The notes: a model not told the origin generated them from the letters alone. A DNA stretch of 33,119 bases from Bacteroidota bacterium (GCA_029561355.1 JAKQJD010000290.1:1-33119), one strand, 5' to 3'. Counted from the first letter of the stretch, positions 16,028-26,409 are shown. Program-made: numbers and translations.

Positions 16028-17737
16028 TCAGAAGCCTTTTGAAGCATCATTTCCCCGGTGGTCGGCAGCGCCCTGCCAGTTGCCGTCGGGCAGGCGGATA
16101 ATCGCCTCTACCCTGCCGATGGGGTCGCGCGGATGGACGGTGTGCCCCATGGATTTCAGCGTGTTTACTACCTCTTCCGGCAGGCCGTTCGGCTCCACGA
16201 AAATCTGGTCGGGCAGCCACTGATGGTGGAAACGACCCGCCTGGAGTGCTTCAGGCAGGGGAAGTCCGAATTCGGCTACATTTACAATCGTCTGGAAAAC
16301 GCTGGTTGGAATGGTCGTTCCGCCGGGCGTACCCACCACCATCCACACTTTATTTTTTTTGGTAATAATGGTGGGTGTCATGCTGCTGAGCGGGCGTTTA
16401 TTCCCTGCAATCGCGTTGGCTTTGCCACCCACAGCGCCGTAAAGATTGGGCGCGCCGGGTTTGACGCTGAAATCGTCCATTTCATTGTTCAGAATAAAAC
16501 CTGCGCCGGACACCACCGAACGGCTGCCGTAACTGTCATTGAGCGTGGTGGTGACAGAAATGGCATTGCCTTGCGGATCTACGATACAATAATGTGTGGT
16601 TTCTTCACTTTCCTTGACACGGCCGGCGGCAATTTCCTTGCTGGGCGTTGCCATGGTTTTATTAAAATCCTTCATTCGTTCCTTGAGGTAAGCCGGCGTG
16701 GTAATTTGTGTGACCGGCACTTTCCAGAAATCCGGATCGCCCATGTGTTCTGCGCGGTCGGCATAGGAACGGCGCTCGGCTTCCACCATCAGGTGCACGG
16801 CTGCTGCGGAGTGGAAACCCATGGATTTGAGATTGTATTGTCCCACCATCCCAAACAATTGCTGCAAAATAATGCCTCCGCTGCTCGGAGGCGGCATGGT
16901 GATAATGTGCAGTTTTTTATAGTCGAATTCCAGCGGTACGCGCCAAACGCTGTGGTAATTGGCCATATCCTGTTCGGTGATCAGCCCTTTTTTCTTTTCC
17001 ATGGTGTGAACGACCAGGGCAGGAATACCGCCTATATAAAAGCCGTCGCGACCTTTTTCGGCAATAGTCCGCAGCGTACTCGCCAGGTCTTTCTGGATCA
17101 GCCAGTCGCGGAATTCCCAGGGTTGCTGGCTCACGAATGCCGGAATCAGCGGGCTGTTGTGCAGGAAATTGGAACGTTCGGCGTTGAGCGCGTCGGCTTC
17201 TTTCTGGGTCATTTGAAAACCCTTGTCGGCCAGTTCGATGGCAGGCGCAAGCAGGGTGCTCCAGGGAAGTTTACCGTATTTCTTATGCAGTTCCCACATA
17301 CCGTCCACCGTGCCCGGCACACCTGCGGCAAGTACGCCGAGGCGGCTCCTGTCGGGAATGACCTCTCCCAATGAATCGAGGTACATTTTTTCGAAGGCAG
17401 CGGCGGGTGCTTTTTCCCGAAAATCGAGCGCAGCCACTTTTTCATCTTTAGTCCGGTAAATGGCAAAACCGCCACCGCCGATGTTACCCGCCTGCGGATA
17501 CACAACAGCCAGCGCAAACTGTACTGCTACAGCCGCATCCACGGCATTTCCGCCGGCCTGCAGCACCTCAACACCCACCTTTGTAGCCAGCGGATGCGCG
17601 GAAACGACCATGGCACTGTCGCCAACGGATTCTTTCTCCAGTGCATACGGGAACGGGATATATTTCTGGGCAGACAATTGAAGTGCCCAACCAATCAGCA
17701 CAATGGCTAGAACCGGAATTTTAAGATGATGGATCAT
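16028..17737 (-). CDS. ggt: Gamma-glutamyltransferase (glutathione hydrolase)
   Basis: A 569-aa exported Ntn-hydrolase that cleaves gamma-glutamyl bonds of glutathione and related compounds. The signal peptide (about 1-23) ends LQLSA before Gln. The large subunit starts with VVSAHPLATKVGVEVLQAGGNAVDAAVA. The autoprocessing site is EETTHYCIVD: T381 should become the N-terminal nucleophile of the small subunit. Downstream are SGAGFILNNEMDDF and RPLSSMTPTI, substrate-binding and oxyanion segments. Length is normal. Bacteroidota mostly use bacillithiol in place of glutathione (bshB1 lies at 23511), so the physiological substrate may be dietary or environmental gamma-glutamyl peptides; that is inference. 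It is divergent from the EAD11 gene. Confidence 0.95.
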   Translation of the reverse strand: MIHHLKIPVLAIVLIGWALQLSAQKYIPFPYALEKESVGDSAMVVSAHPLATKVGVEVLQAGGNAVDAAVAVQFALAVVYPQAGNIGGGGFAIYRTKDEKVAALDFREKAPAAAFEKMYLDSLGEVIPDRSRLGVLAAGVPGTVDGMWELHKKYGKLPWSTLLAPAIELADKGFQMTQKEADALNAERSNFLHNSPLIPAFVSQQPWEFRDWLIQKDLASTLRTIAEKGRDGFYIGGIPALVVHTMEKKKGLITEQDMANYHSVWRVPLEFDYKKLHIITMPPPSSGGIILQQLFGMVGQYNLKSMGFHSAAAVHLMVEAERRSYADRAEHMGDPDFWKVPVTQITTPAYLKERMKDFNKTMATPSKEIAAGRVKESEETTHYCIVDPQGNAISVTTTLNDSYGSRSVVSGAGFILNNEMDDFSVKPGAPNLYGAVGGKANAIAGNKRPLSSMTPTIITKKNKVWMVVGTPGGTTIPTSVFQTIVNVAEFGLPLPEALQAGRFHHQWLPDQIFVEPNGLPEEVVNTLKSMGHTVHPRDPIGRVEAIIRLPDGNWQGAADHRGNDASKGF

Positions 17738-17804
17738 ATCGAAAAATGATAAAAAGAAAGGAAAACTTTGGCACTTCGGGAGTGCAAACCTATGAAGATC
17801 GGGC

Positions 17805-17812
17805 TACTTTTA
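17805..17812 (+). promoter_or_regulatory. Weak -7-like box (TACTTTTA) upstream of the EAD11 gene
   Basis: TACTTTTA differs from TAnnTTTG in the last base and lies 21 nt before ATG 17834. If used, it excludes the earlier in-frame TTG at 17768. No -33 partner is visible. Confidence 0.25.
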
Positions 17813-17833
17813 GAGCTGGAAAAACGAACAATC

Positions 17834-18664
17834 ATGACAACGCCTGAAATACGACGCAGTGTTGAAATTTATCTTGCCAAGGGAGAACTGAGAGAAGCGA
17901 TAGAATTGATGATGCAGGTAACGGAAACGGTTGGTACCAATATCAGAGAAAAGGTAATCAACCTTTCCGGGCGGTTCTACGACCTTCAACAGGAATACCT
18001 GCAGGGAACCGGCAAAGAAGAATCCATTCACAATGAAAAAAACCAGATCCGCAAAGCTTTGCTGGAACTGATCCGGGAATTACCGGATGCCCCTGCTGCA
18101 CCACCTGTTGTGCAACCGCCTGTAAATGCCGTAGCGGCAGCAAAGCCGGACCCCAATGCTCCCATCAAAGTGTATTTGAGTGTCGGCACCCCGCACAATG
18201 AAATTCAGCAACGTTATCTCGACACTTTAAAAGCCGAACTGGCCAAATATCATATAGAAGGCCAGACGCTCGGCAGCACTTTCTGGTCGGTAAAAAAACC
18301 TTTGCTTCCCATTCAAAAAAGTATGGAAGAAGTGTCGGGATGCATCGTTCTGGCCATGGAACGGTTTTATGCGGTGGAGGGTATTTACAAGCGCAGCAGC
18401 ACCCAGGAGAAAAAAATTGCAAATGAATTGTACGCAACGCCCTGGTCGCAGATTGAAGCGGCGATGGCATACCAGGCAGGCCTGCCGCTTTTTATCATGA
18501 AAGACGAAGCAATCCGCGGCGAAGGTATGCTCGATCCGGCTACCCACGACTGGATGATTGTGCATATCAACCCGGAAAAGCCGGAGGATTTGCTGAAAGA
18601 CCCGCTCCGTGCATTTTTGCAAAGTTGGGTGGAAGAAGTGCGTGCATTTCATCATAAAAGATAA
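17834..18664 (+). CDS. EAD11-like domain fused to TIR/nucleosidase-like domain (candidate conflict-system effector)
   Basis: A 276-aa protein in three parts. Residues 1-84 match effector-associated domain 11: IYLAKGELREAIELMM, VINLSGRFYDLQQEY and NQIRKALLELIREL, the helical pattern with LSGR and ALLEL hallmarks. Residues 85-109 are a Pro/Ala linker. Residues 110-276 form a Rossmann-like domain starting KVYLSVGTPHNEIQQRYL, with GCIVLAMERF and ATPWSQIEAAMAYQAGLPLFIM. The W-x3-E-x3-A pattern before a hydrophobic strand resembles the catalytic-Glu helix of TIR and deoxyribosyltransferase-like enzymes; E208 is the candidate catalytic residue. EADs recruit effectors to sensor proteins by homotypic contacts in bacterial conflict systems. 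NAD or nucleotide cleavage is inferred, not shown. ATG 17834 is preferred to TTG 17768 because the domain starts there. A second gene follows 25 nt downstream. Confidence 0.72.
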   Translation: MTTPEIRRSVEIYLAKGELREAIELMMQVTETVGTNIREKVINLSGRFYDLQQEYLQGTGKEESIHNEKNQIRKALLELIRELPDAPAAPPVVQPPVNAVAAAKPDPNAPIKVYLSVGTPHNEIQQRYLDTLKAELAKYHIEGQTLGSTFWSVKKPLLPIQKSMEEVSGCIVLAMERFYAVEGIYKRSSTQEKKIANELYATPWSQIEAAMAYQAGLPLFIMKDEAIRGEGMLDPATHDWMIVHINPEKPEDLLKDPLRAFLQSWVEEVRAFHHKR

Positions 18665-18689
18665 AAAACTACACCTTAAATCCCTTTTT

Positions 18690-19697
18690 ATGGAACACAA
18701 CGGTACGCCCCCCTTCCAAAATACCATGCTCGAAAAAAGCATGCCTCATGAGGATATGTTACGTATACTCGAAGCGCAGGCCATGGGGCTCGAATCGACG
18801 GAAGAAAACGATCTGGCCAATCAGTTTCTCGTTTTTCAACTGAACAATACCGATTCCGGCGGCACCATACTGGAAACCTCACTCGTAGAGCCTTCCCTCG
18901 ACGGCAGCGAAGCGGCGCCCGACATACAAATGACGATTGAAATGATTGCTTTCCACATCGGCGAAGACGAAGGTATCCCCGACAATACGCGGGCGACCAT
19001 GCGGCTGGTGATCGGAAAGGATGAAAACTCCCGCGACAAGTATTTCGACGCGGCTTTCTGGACCATCGCTGCGGGTCTGCAACTGTTCAACGATGCCAAA
19101 GGCAAACCTGCCGAAAGCAAGGAACTTAAAGCGGATTTTACAAAAGCATTCGGCAAACGCCCCATCGAAATCCCCGGCGGCCTCGCCCGTATGACCTTCG
19201 AAGTGGTCAAACACAAGGAACCGCAATGGTGGCAACGCGTTTTCGGATTTATTCAGTCGGATACCGGCCGGGCACTCACGTCCGTCATCGGGTTTCCGGC
19301 CATCGGCCATACCGCCATCGGCATGATAGATGAGGTGCTGAACAAACTGGATGCGGATACGACCGGTGTGCTGTTCAAAAGCCGTGCGCTCACCCTCGCA
19401 CTATCCAAACAGGCGAAAGATGATTTCTCCGGCGGCAATTCCCGGGTCAAGGTAGGCTGTATCAATCCGGGCTTTTGCGTAATCGCCCGTGGCCGCGACT
19501 ACCCCGTGATCTCCAATGCCGATGCGTTTTTTTACAGCGCCTACGGCAAACTGGTACCGTCTTCCGTGTCGGAACAGGACCTTGTTACGGGCAATTACCA
19601 GGACCCTTTTAAAAACTGCACCTACGGGATTTTTAAAATCGGTATGCGCGAAGCGACGCTGAATCCGAATTTTAATTACGGGAAAACGACGGTTTAG
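18690..19697 (+). CDS. Protein of unknown function, partner candidate of the EAD11 protein
   Basis: A 335-aa protein with no domain I recognise. Residues 1-60 are polar and acidic (MEHNGTPPFQ, ESTEENDLANQF). About 75-140 read like beta strands (QMTIEMIAFHIG, ATMRLVIGKDEN), followed by AAFWTIAAGLQLFNDAKG. The middle has EPQWWQRVFGF and a mildly hydrophobic helix LTSVIGFPAIGHTAIGMIDEV (about 200-220). The C-terminal third is beta-rich (VKVGCINPGFCVIARG). There is no signal peptide, so it is probably cytoplasmic. It starts 25 nt after the EAD11 gene on the same strand and is closed off by a TGATGAA element, so the two genes form an isolated pair. The longer frame from 18609 overlaps the upstream gene and is rejected. 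A role as sensor or regulator is only inferred from position. Confidence 0.7.
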   Translation: MEHNGTPPFQNTMLEKSMPHEDMLRILEAQAMGLESTEENDLANQFLVFQLNNTDSGGTILETSLVEPSLDGSEAAPDIQMTIEMIAFHIGEDEGIPDNTRATMRLVIGKDENSRDKYFDAAFWTIAAGLQLFNDAKGKPAESKELKADFTKAFGKRPIEIPGGLARMTFEVVKHKEPQWWQRVFGFIQSDTGRALTSVIGFPAIGHTAIGMIDEVLNKLDADTTGVLFKSRALTLALSKQAKDDFSGGNSRVKVGCINPGFCVIARGRDYPVISNADAFFYSAYGKLVPSSVSEQDLVTGNYQDPFKNCTYGIFKIGMREATLNPNFNYGKTTV

Positions 19698-19699
19698 AA

Positions 19700-21979
<2,280 letters not shown>

Positions 21980-22039
21980 ATTCAAGTCTGATAAACGGAA
22001 TTTTTAAAAGCACAAAGTAACGAAAGGTGAAAACAACGC

Positions 22040-22384
22040 TCAGGAGCGCAGCCCGATCACCCGGAATTTTATACCATCGTACCGGTTTTCTTCCTTTTCG
22101 GCATCGCGGAGCACCTGGAGGGCTGCTTCTTTTTTGTCGTGTTTTTCTTTTTCGAGAAACGCGTGCGGATGGCGGATGAGCAGCACGACCTCCTGTTTCC
22201 CGGTCACTTCCAGCGAACAAAGGCAGTCGAAAAGCGCATCGAGGTTTTTGCCGAAATAATCCGGAAACAGCAAAACCTTGGCAATGCGCGGGTAAAAAGC
22301 GCGCAACGTGCGGGCCTTGCTTCCATCTATTTCAGCCACGAAGACTGCGGGAGATAATGCGGGAGGATGGTCTACAATCTTCAT
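22040..22384 (-). CDS. Barstar-family ribonuclease inhibitor
   Basis: A 114-aa cytoplasmic protein that should bind and block the neighbouring barnase-type RNase. The barstar core is AEIDGSKARTLRAFY then FPDYFGKNLDALFDCL; D49 and D53 correspond to barstar Asp35 and Asp39, which contact the RNase active site. The C-terminal ALQVLRDAEKE and KFRVIGL match the rest of the fold. Its ATG overlaps the barnase TGA (ATGA, 4 nt), so inhibitor synthesis is coupled to that of the toxin. The DPP11-like gene starts 60 nt downstream on the same strand. Confidence 0.92.
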   Translation of the reverse strand: MKIVDHPPALSPAVFVAEIDGSKARTLRAFYPRIAKVLLFPDYFGKNLDALFDCLCSLEVTGKQEVVLLIRHPHAFLEKEKHDKKEAALQVLRDAEKEENRYDGIKFRVIGLRS

Positions 22385-22818
22385 TCTTCTATTTTCATAA
22401 ATGTTTTATAATGGTCTTTCGAGTACCAGGCGCTGTGGTCGGAACCGGTAACGAGGCGCTCGGCGCCCCGGCTTTTTCCCTTAATTTTTTTGTGTACGTC
22501 CCATTCCGAATACCGGATGCGCTTGTTTTGAGCGTCTTTGGCCGGTAGTTTTTTCTCGCGGTTCTCAAACTCGCGTCCACCGGTAATCCCAGCGGGCGCT
22601 TCGCCGTTGCGCCGGATATACCGGAGCACTTCCAGGGCATAATCGGGCACTTTGGCATGCGACGAGTTGCCGGAGGTATTACTTCCTTTCGGCGGTTTTT
22701 GTTCGGTAGCAGGCTGATTTACAGACTGTTGTGCCTGTTGCTGCCGGGACCTGACAAACCATACTACAGCAAAAAGAGCGGCAAGGATCAGCAGGCGGAC
22801 GATGATTTTACGAGACAT
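22381..22818 (-). CDS. Barnase-family ribonuclease with N-terminal membrane/signal segment
   Basis: A 145-aa guanyl-preferring RNase. Residues 5-22 (IIVRLLILAALFAVVWFV) are a signal-anchor or signal peptide, followed by a Gln/Ser/Pro-rich linker to about residue 55. The catalytic domain (57-145) begins VPDYALEVLRYI and carries all active-site residues by comparison with barnase: E105 (Glu73) in YSEWDV, R117 (Arg83) and R121 (Arg87) in SRGAER, and H136 (His102) in KDHYKTF. It should therefore be active. Export or membrane anchoring with cytoplasmic protection by barstar is the standard arrangement. It lies 24 nt after a lipoprotein gene on the same strand. Confidence 0.92.
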   Translation of the reverse strand: MSRKIIVRLLILAALFAVVWFVRSRQQQAQQSVNQPATEQKPPKGSNTSGNSSHAKVPDYALEVLRYIRRNGEAPAGITGGREFENREKKLPAKDAQNKRIRYSEWDVHKKIKGKSRGAERLVTGSDHSAWYSKDHYKTFMKIEE

Positions 22819-22842
22819 GGGCGAATGGGAAGTGGGCGGCGT

Positions 22843-23256
22843 TTATTTGCGAAGTTCGAGTGTTTGTACGCCATTGGCGCCGTCGGTAGACTTCCACACT
22901 TGTTTGCTTTTTTTGTTTTCCACGACAATCCACGACCGCGCGAATTCGGTATCGAACCCGCGCATGGTGACGGTGTTTTCGGTATTGGTCCATTCAAAAT
23001 CGAAACCCTGCCCCCCTTTTTCATCGGGATATTGGGTATTCGCAGCCACATGGCCGCGGCCTTTTTTCATAAAGGAAATACTGCGGTACGGCGGGAATGC
23101 CGTGGTGCGGCGCATGTCCTGTATTTCCGTTTTGTACTGAACGATTTCCCAGTTACCGACCAGGCGGTTGGAAAATTGTTTGGAAGCGCTGGCACAGGCG
23201 CTCAAAAGAAATATGGCGAGGGCAGCAAACGCTACCGGAATGGTTGTTTTTTTCAT
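22843..23256 (-). CDS. Small lipoprotein, lipocalin-like
   Basis: A 137-aa lipoprotein: signal MKKTTIPVAFAALAIFLLSAC with lipobox LSAC, lipidated Cys at 21. The mature part starts NRLVGNWEIVQYKTEI, the G-x-W opening of lipocalin-like domains. It continues with beta segments (FDFEWTNTENTVTMRG) and ends QTLELRK. It probably opens a unit with barnase and barstar (24-nt and overlapping spacings). Whether it takes part in RNase function is unknown; it may be an unrelated housekeeping lipoprotein. It is preceded by the TTTATGGG hairpin. Confidence 0.78.
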   Translation of the reverse strand: MKKTTIPVAFAALAIFLLSACASASKQFSNRLVGNWEIVQYKTEIQDMRRTTAFPPYRSISFMKKGRGHVAANTQYPDEKGGQGFDFEWTNTENTVTMRGFDTEFARSWIVVENKKSKQVWKSTDGANGVQTLELRK

Positions 23257-23296
23257 GGCTGATGATTTAAGGACAAATTTAGGGAAAAAGGGTGGT

Positions 23297-23508
23297 TGAG
23301 GGTTTATGGGTTGAGGGTTTATGGGTTTATGGGTTTATGGGTTTATGAGGTTTATGGGTTTATGAGTTTATGAGTTTATATTCAGCCGCTCGTTGAATGT
23401 GAACATCCTGGTTTATCGAGCGGCTGAATATAAACTCATAAACTCATAAACCTCATAAACCCCATAAACTCATAAACCCATAAACCCATTAACCCATAAA
23501 CCCCATAA
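23297..23508. repeat. TTTATGGG/TTTATGAG inverted-repeat element, about 210 nt
   Basis: Tandem TTTATGGG and TTTATGAG octamers on the left (to 23392) face CCCATAAA and CTCATAAA octamers on the right (from 23417). The inner part of the stem includes ATTCAGCCGCTCG paired with CGAGCGGCTGAAT and has a 24-nt loop (23393-23416). The inner 30 or so pairs look perfect; the outer arms pair in shifted register. It follows the bshB1 stop directly and precedes the lipoprotein gene, both on the minus strand. Confidence 0.9.
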
Positions 23509-23510
23509 AA

Positions 23511-24230
23511 TCACTTCAAATCAAACAAATCCCCCACCCCCGGGGTTCTCGCCACATTGAATCCTTCCGCAAATTCAGTCTGGATCGGGCGCGCGAACAC
23601 CCGCGCCTTGGCCTCCATAAAATCGATAAAGTCTTTTCCGGAAATGGGTGTATTGGCGGCTTCTCCTTCCGGGCTGTAAAACTGGGATTTAAAAGCCAGG
23701 ATGGATTCCATTTTTGTCCGGAACCAGGGCGTGATGTCCACCACAAAATCGGGCGTAAGTTGCTGATCCTGAATGTAATGATACACCGCTTTAGGGCGCC
23801 ATTTTTCCTGAATATTTCCTTCGTCGTCAAAAGTTTCAATTCTCTGGAGGCCCGAATAAAAACAGGCTTCTGCCTCCATTTGAGCGGCGCGGCCGTGGTC
23901 GGGATGCCGGTCGCTGAGAGCATTGCAAAGCACGATGTCCGGGCGGTATTTCCGCAAAATCCGAATGATTTTCAGCCTGTTTTCGGGCGTATTAACAAAC
24001 AATCCGTCGGGAATATCCAGCGTTTCCCGCACGGCGGCCCCCAGGATACGTGCCGAATCGGCGGCTTCGGCAGCACGGATTTCCGGCGTACCGCGTGTGC
24101 CCAGTTCTCCCTTGCTGAGATCGAGCATACCGAACGTTTTCCCCTGTGCGGCATGACGCAGCAGCGTGCCGGAAGCACTCAGTTCCACATCGTCGGGATG
24201 GATGCCTATGGCTAGAATATCGAGTTTCAT
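23511..24230 (-). CDS. bshB1: Bacillithiol biosynthesis deacetylase BshB1
   Basis: A 239-aa zinc enzyme removing the acetyl group from GlcNAc-malate in bacillithiol synthesis. Zinc and catalytic motifs of the LmbE/PIG-L family are present: AIGIHPDDVELSASGTL (about 7-23) and SDRHPDHGRA (about 107-116), together with SKGELGTRGTPE and KSQFYSPEGE, typical of the BshB1 subgroup. Length matches (about 238 aa). The frame is open further upstream to 24335, but ATG 24230 (MKLDILAIG) is the family start. It is divergent from the coiled-coil gene at 24264, with 33 nt between the starts. bshA and bshC are not in the window. Confidence 0.93.
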   Translation of the reverse strand: MKLDILAIGIHPDDVELSASGTLLRHAAQGKTFGMLDLSKGELGTRGTPEIRAAEAADSARILGAAVRETLDIPDGLFVNTPENRLKIIRILRKYRPDIVLCNALSDRHPDHGRAAQMEAEACFYSGLQRIETFDDEGNIQEKWRPKAVYHYIQDQQLTPDFVVDITPWFRTKMESILAFKSQFYSPEGEAANTPISGKDFIDFMEAKARVFARPIQTEFAEGFNVARTPGVGDLFDLK

Positions 24231-24235
24231 GAACG

Positions 24236-24243
24236 TATATTTG
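24236..24243 (+). promoter_or_regulatory. Probable -7 box (TATATTTG) for the 24264-27057 gene group
   Basis: TATATTTG matches TAnnTTTG exactly and ends 20 nt before ATG 24264. The box lies just 6 nt outside the bshB1 start codon, so the two divergent genes share a very compact control region. No -33 TTTG is visible. Confidence 0.5.
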
Positions 24244-24263
24244 TCCGGCAAAAATGCGAAAAA

Positions 24264-24743
24264 ATGGAAACAAGAACACCAGACAATGAGCATCCGGAAA
24301 TAAACGCGCTTCGGCAGGCGCTTTTGGAAGCCCAAACGGCGGCGGCAAAAGCGAAATCCGAGTGGTCGTCAATTTATGACCAGCACAAAGCGCTGCGCGA
24401 GGAACAACGGGTGCTCCTGCACGACTACGAGCAACTCCGGCTGCAAAAAGGTGGTTTCGGCTTCAAAATGCTGATGCTGGCGGGTTTTATGGGCACTGTT
24501 TTCGCATTGGCAGGCTGTTTTGTTTACCTGAAACTGAAACCCAAAGACGCGCATACCCAGGCCTTCGAACATTTCCAGAATAAACACCTGATCGAATACC
24601 AACTGGCCATTACCAACGGGCAAATGGATGCCGTGGAGCAGTCGTTGCGGGAAGAACTGGAAAATTCGGATTACCGCGAAATACAACCCGAACTCACCTT
24701 CGTAAGACAGTTGATCACGACAACGAAACGCCGTTGCAAATAA
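24264..24743 (+). CDS. Coiled-coil, single-pass membrane protein of unknown function
   Basis: A 159-aa protein. Residues 12-62 are highly charged and heptad-like (ALRQALLEAQTAAAKAKSEW, EEQRVLLHDYEQLRLQK), suggesting a coiled coil. Residues 66-91 (GFKMLMLAGFMGTVFALAGCFVYLKL) form one transmembrane helix. The C-terminal 65 residues are helical and charged. No family is recognised. It starts a tight group with the polytopic protein (6-nt gap) and the HAD phosphatase, suggesting a shared role in the cell envelope. The start ATG is the first after the TATATTTG box. Confidence 0.75.
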   Translation: METRTPDNEHPEINALRQALLEAQTAAAKAKSEWSSIYDQHKALREEQRVLLHDYEQLRLQKGGFGFKMLMLAGFMGTVFALAGCFVYLKLKPKDAHTQAFEHFQNKHLIEYQLAITNGQMDAVEQSLREELENSDYREIQPELTFVRQLITTTKRRCK

Positions 24744-24749
24744 ACCGGT

Positions 24750-26408
24750 ATGAACCTCCAGGTCCCCGATCGCCTTTTCTCTTACCTTTTTTTTGTAGTC
24801 CTGCTGCTGTACGGTCTGCTGTACGCGCCGTTTGGCATCAATGAAACGGATGGCGGATTTTTAACGGGACTGGGCTGGCAGGTGCTGTGCGGGAAAACGC
24901 TTTATCAGGATATACTTTATGTGCGACCACCTTTGCCGGTCTGGTTGCGCGCCCTGGAACTGACCCTGCTGCCCGAAACCTGGAGCGTACTGGGCGAGCG
25001 CTGGATTTTTTATTTCAAACTGGCCCTTTATTCCTGGCTGGCCGCCGACCTGCTGGCGAAAGGCTCGTATCGCTGGATGCTGGCCACGACAGGTTTTATC
25101 GTTTCGGTGCATGGTTACCCTGCGTGTGCCTGGCATACGGTCGACGGAATACTGTTTTCCGTGCTGGCGCTGTGGCTGTATGCGGCACGAACTGACTTCA
25201 AGCGACTTCTGTTTTTGCGCGCAGCGCTGGCAGGCATTTCCTTTTGCGCTGCGATGCTTTGCAAGCAATCATTTTACCCGCTTGTAGTCATTTTCCCGGC
25301 CTTGATGCTGCTGTGGGATCATCCCCGGAAAGCGGGGCGAATCTTCTGGTTTTCGGTGAGCGCACTGTTATGTACTGTCTTGTTTTTCAGTTATTTATAT
25401 CAAAACAGCCTGTTGCAGGATTACCTGCAAATGACGGGTGCCTCCGCTTCCGGCGGACAGGCGCTGCAACACGGATTGCTGGATTACCTGCACATCAAAC
25501 CCGGACTGGCCTTGCTGAGCGTACTCTTGCTCGCGCCGGTTGCCTGGTGGTTCCTGAAACGCAGCAATACCGATGCGGCTTTTACGACGTGGAACCTGTG
25601 GACGGCTTTGTTACTGGGCGCCTATGTGCTGGAAGTGTGGAGGCGTGAAGAATTTACGGCGCCATATACACAGGCGCGGTTGCTGTTTCTGGTGGGGGTA
25701 GCATATGCGGGTTGGCTGGCGTTGGAATGGTGGAAACAGCAGCAGAAACCGGCATTTTTTAAAAAAGGGTTGCCGGATCCCGTCATTTTGTTGCTGGCTT
25801 TGCTGGCGATCTCCTGGAGCGCTGCGATCAGTTGGGGTTACAGTTTGCCCATTTTCCTGGCTACACCGTGGATGTTTACAACGCTGGAAATCGGCCGGAT
25901 TTTACAGGAAACCTGGCAATCCAAATCCCAGGCAAAAGGGTGGTATCTGGCGCAGATCCTGATATTGCTGGTGGTGGCATGGTTCAATTACGAATTCGTG
26001 TACCGCGACGGTCGGCGCAGTGAAATGACCGAACACTTGGGCAATTTTTTCCCAAAACTACAGGGCATTTACAGCACACCCGAAACAGCAGCGCTTTACC
26101 GGGATCTGCTGGATCTGAACCGGAAATATGGATCCGATTTTGCTGTTTTACCCGCTTTCCCGCAAGCACATTTCCTGACCGGAACCTGCTCAGCCTTACC
26201 GCTGGATTGGTTAGTTCAAAGAGAAACAAATGGCGACAATCATTTGATTATAAACAGTTTAGCATCTAAAAAACCCGTACTTTTTATTGAAAAAAGTTTT
26301 CTGGAAAAAATCAACTCCGATCCGGAACTGGAATTGACGAAACAACTGATGAGCCGGGGAAAATTCCTCGAAGCAACCCCGCACTTTCAAGTGATTCAGT
26401 ACCAATAA
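24750..26408 (+). CDS. Polytopic membrane protein, probable GT-C type glycosyltransferase
   Basis: A 552-aa protein with about 10-12 hydrophobic helices. The first loop after helix 1 carries INETDGGFLTGLGWQVLCGK and VRPPLPVWLRALEL; the acidic residues in the first periplasmic loop and the Y-x-RPP-type motif are typical of GT-C enzymes that use lipid-linked sugars (PMT/ArnT-like). The C-terminal 130 residues are soluble. Donor and acceptor cannot be assigned. It lies 6 nt after the coiled-coil protein gene and 1 nt before the HAD gene, so the three are probably co-transcribed. Confidence 0.7.
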   Translation: MNLQVPDRLFSYLFFVVLLLYGLLYAPFGINETDGGFLTGLGWQVLCGKTLYQDILYVRPPLPVWLRALELTLLPETWSVLGERWIFYFKLALYSWLAADLLAKGSYRWMLATTGFIVSVHGYPACAWHTVDGILFSVLALWLYAARTDFKRLLFLRAALAGISFCAAMLCKQSFYPLVVIFPALMLLWDHPRKAGRIFWFSVSALLCTVLFFSYLYQNSLLQDYLQMTGASASGGQALQHGLLDYLHIKPGLALLSVLLLAPVAWWFLKRSNTDAAFTTWNLWTALLLGAYVLEVWRREEFTAPYTQARLLFLVGVAYAGWLALEWWKQQQKPAFFKKGLPDPVILLLALLAISWSAAISWGYSLPIFLATPWMFTTLEIGRILQETWQSKSQAKGWYLAQILILLVVAWFNYEFVYRDGRRSEMTEHLGNFFPKLQGIYSTPETAALYRDLLDLNRKYGSDFAVLPAFPQAHFLTGTCSALPLDWLVQRETNGDNHLIINSLASKKPVLFIEKSFLEKINSDPELELTKQLMSRGKFLEATPHFQVIQYQ

Positions 26409-26409
26409 C

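Noticed and set aside
16058..17374. 438-codon open frame antisense to ggt
   Set aside because: It overlaps a complete gamma-glutamyltransferase and is rich in Arg/His/Gly without any motif, as expected for a shadow.
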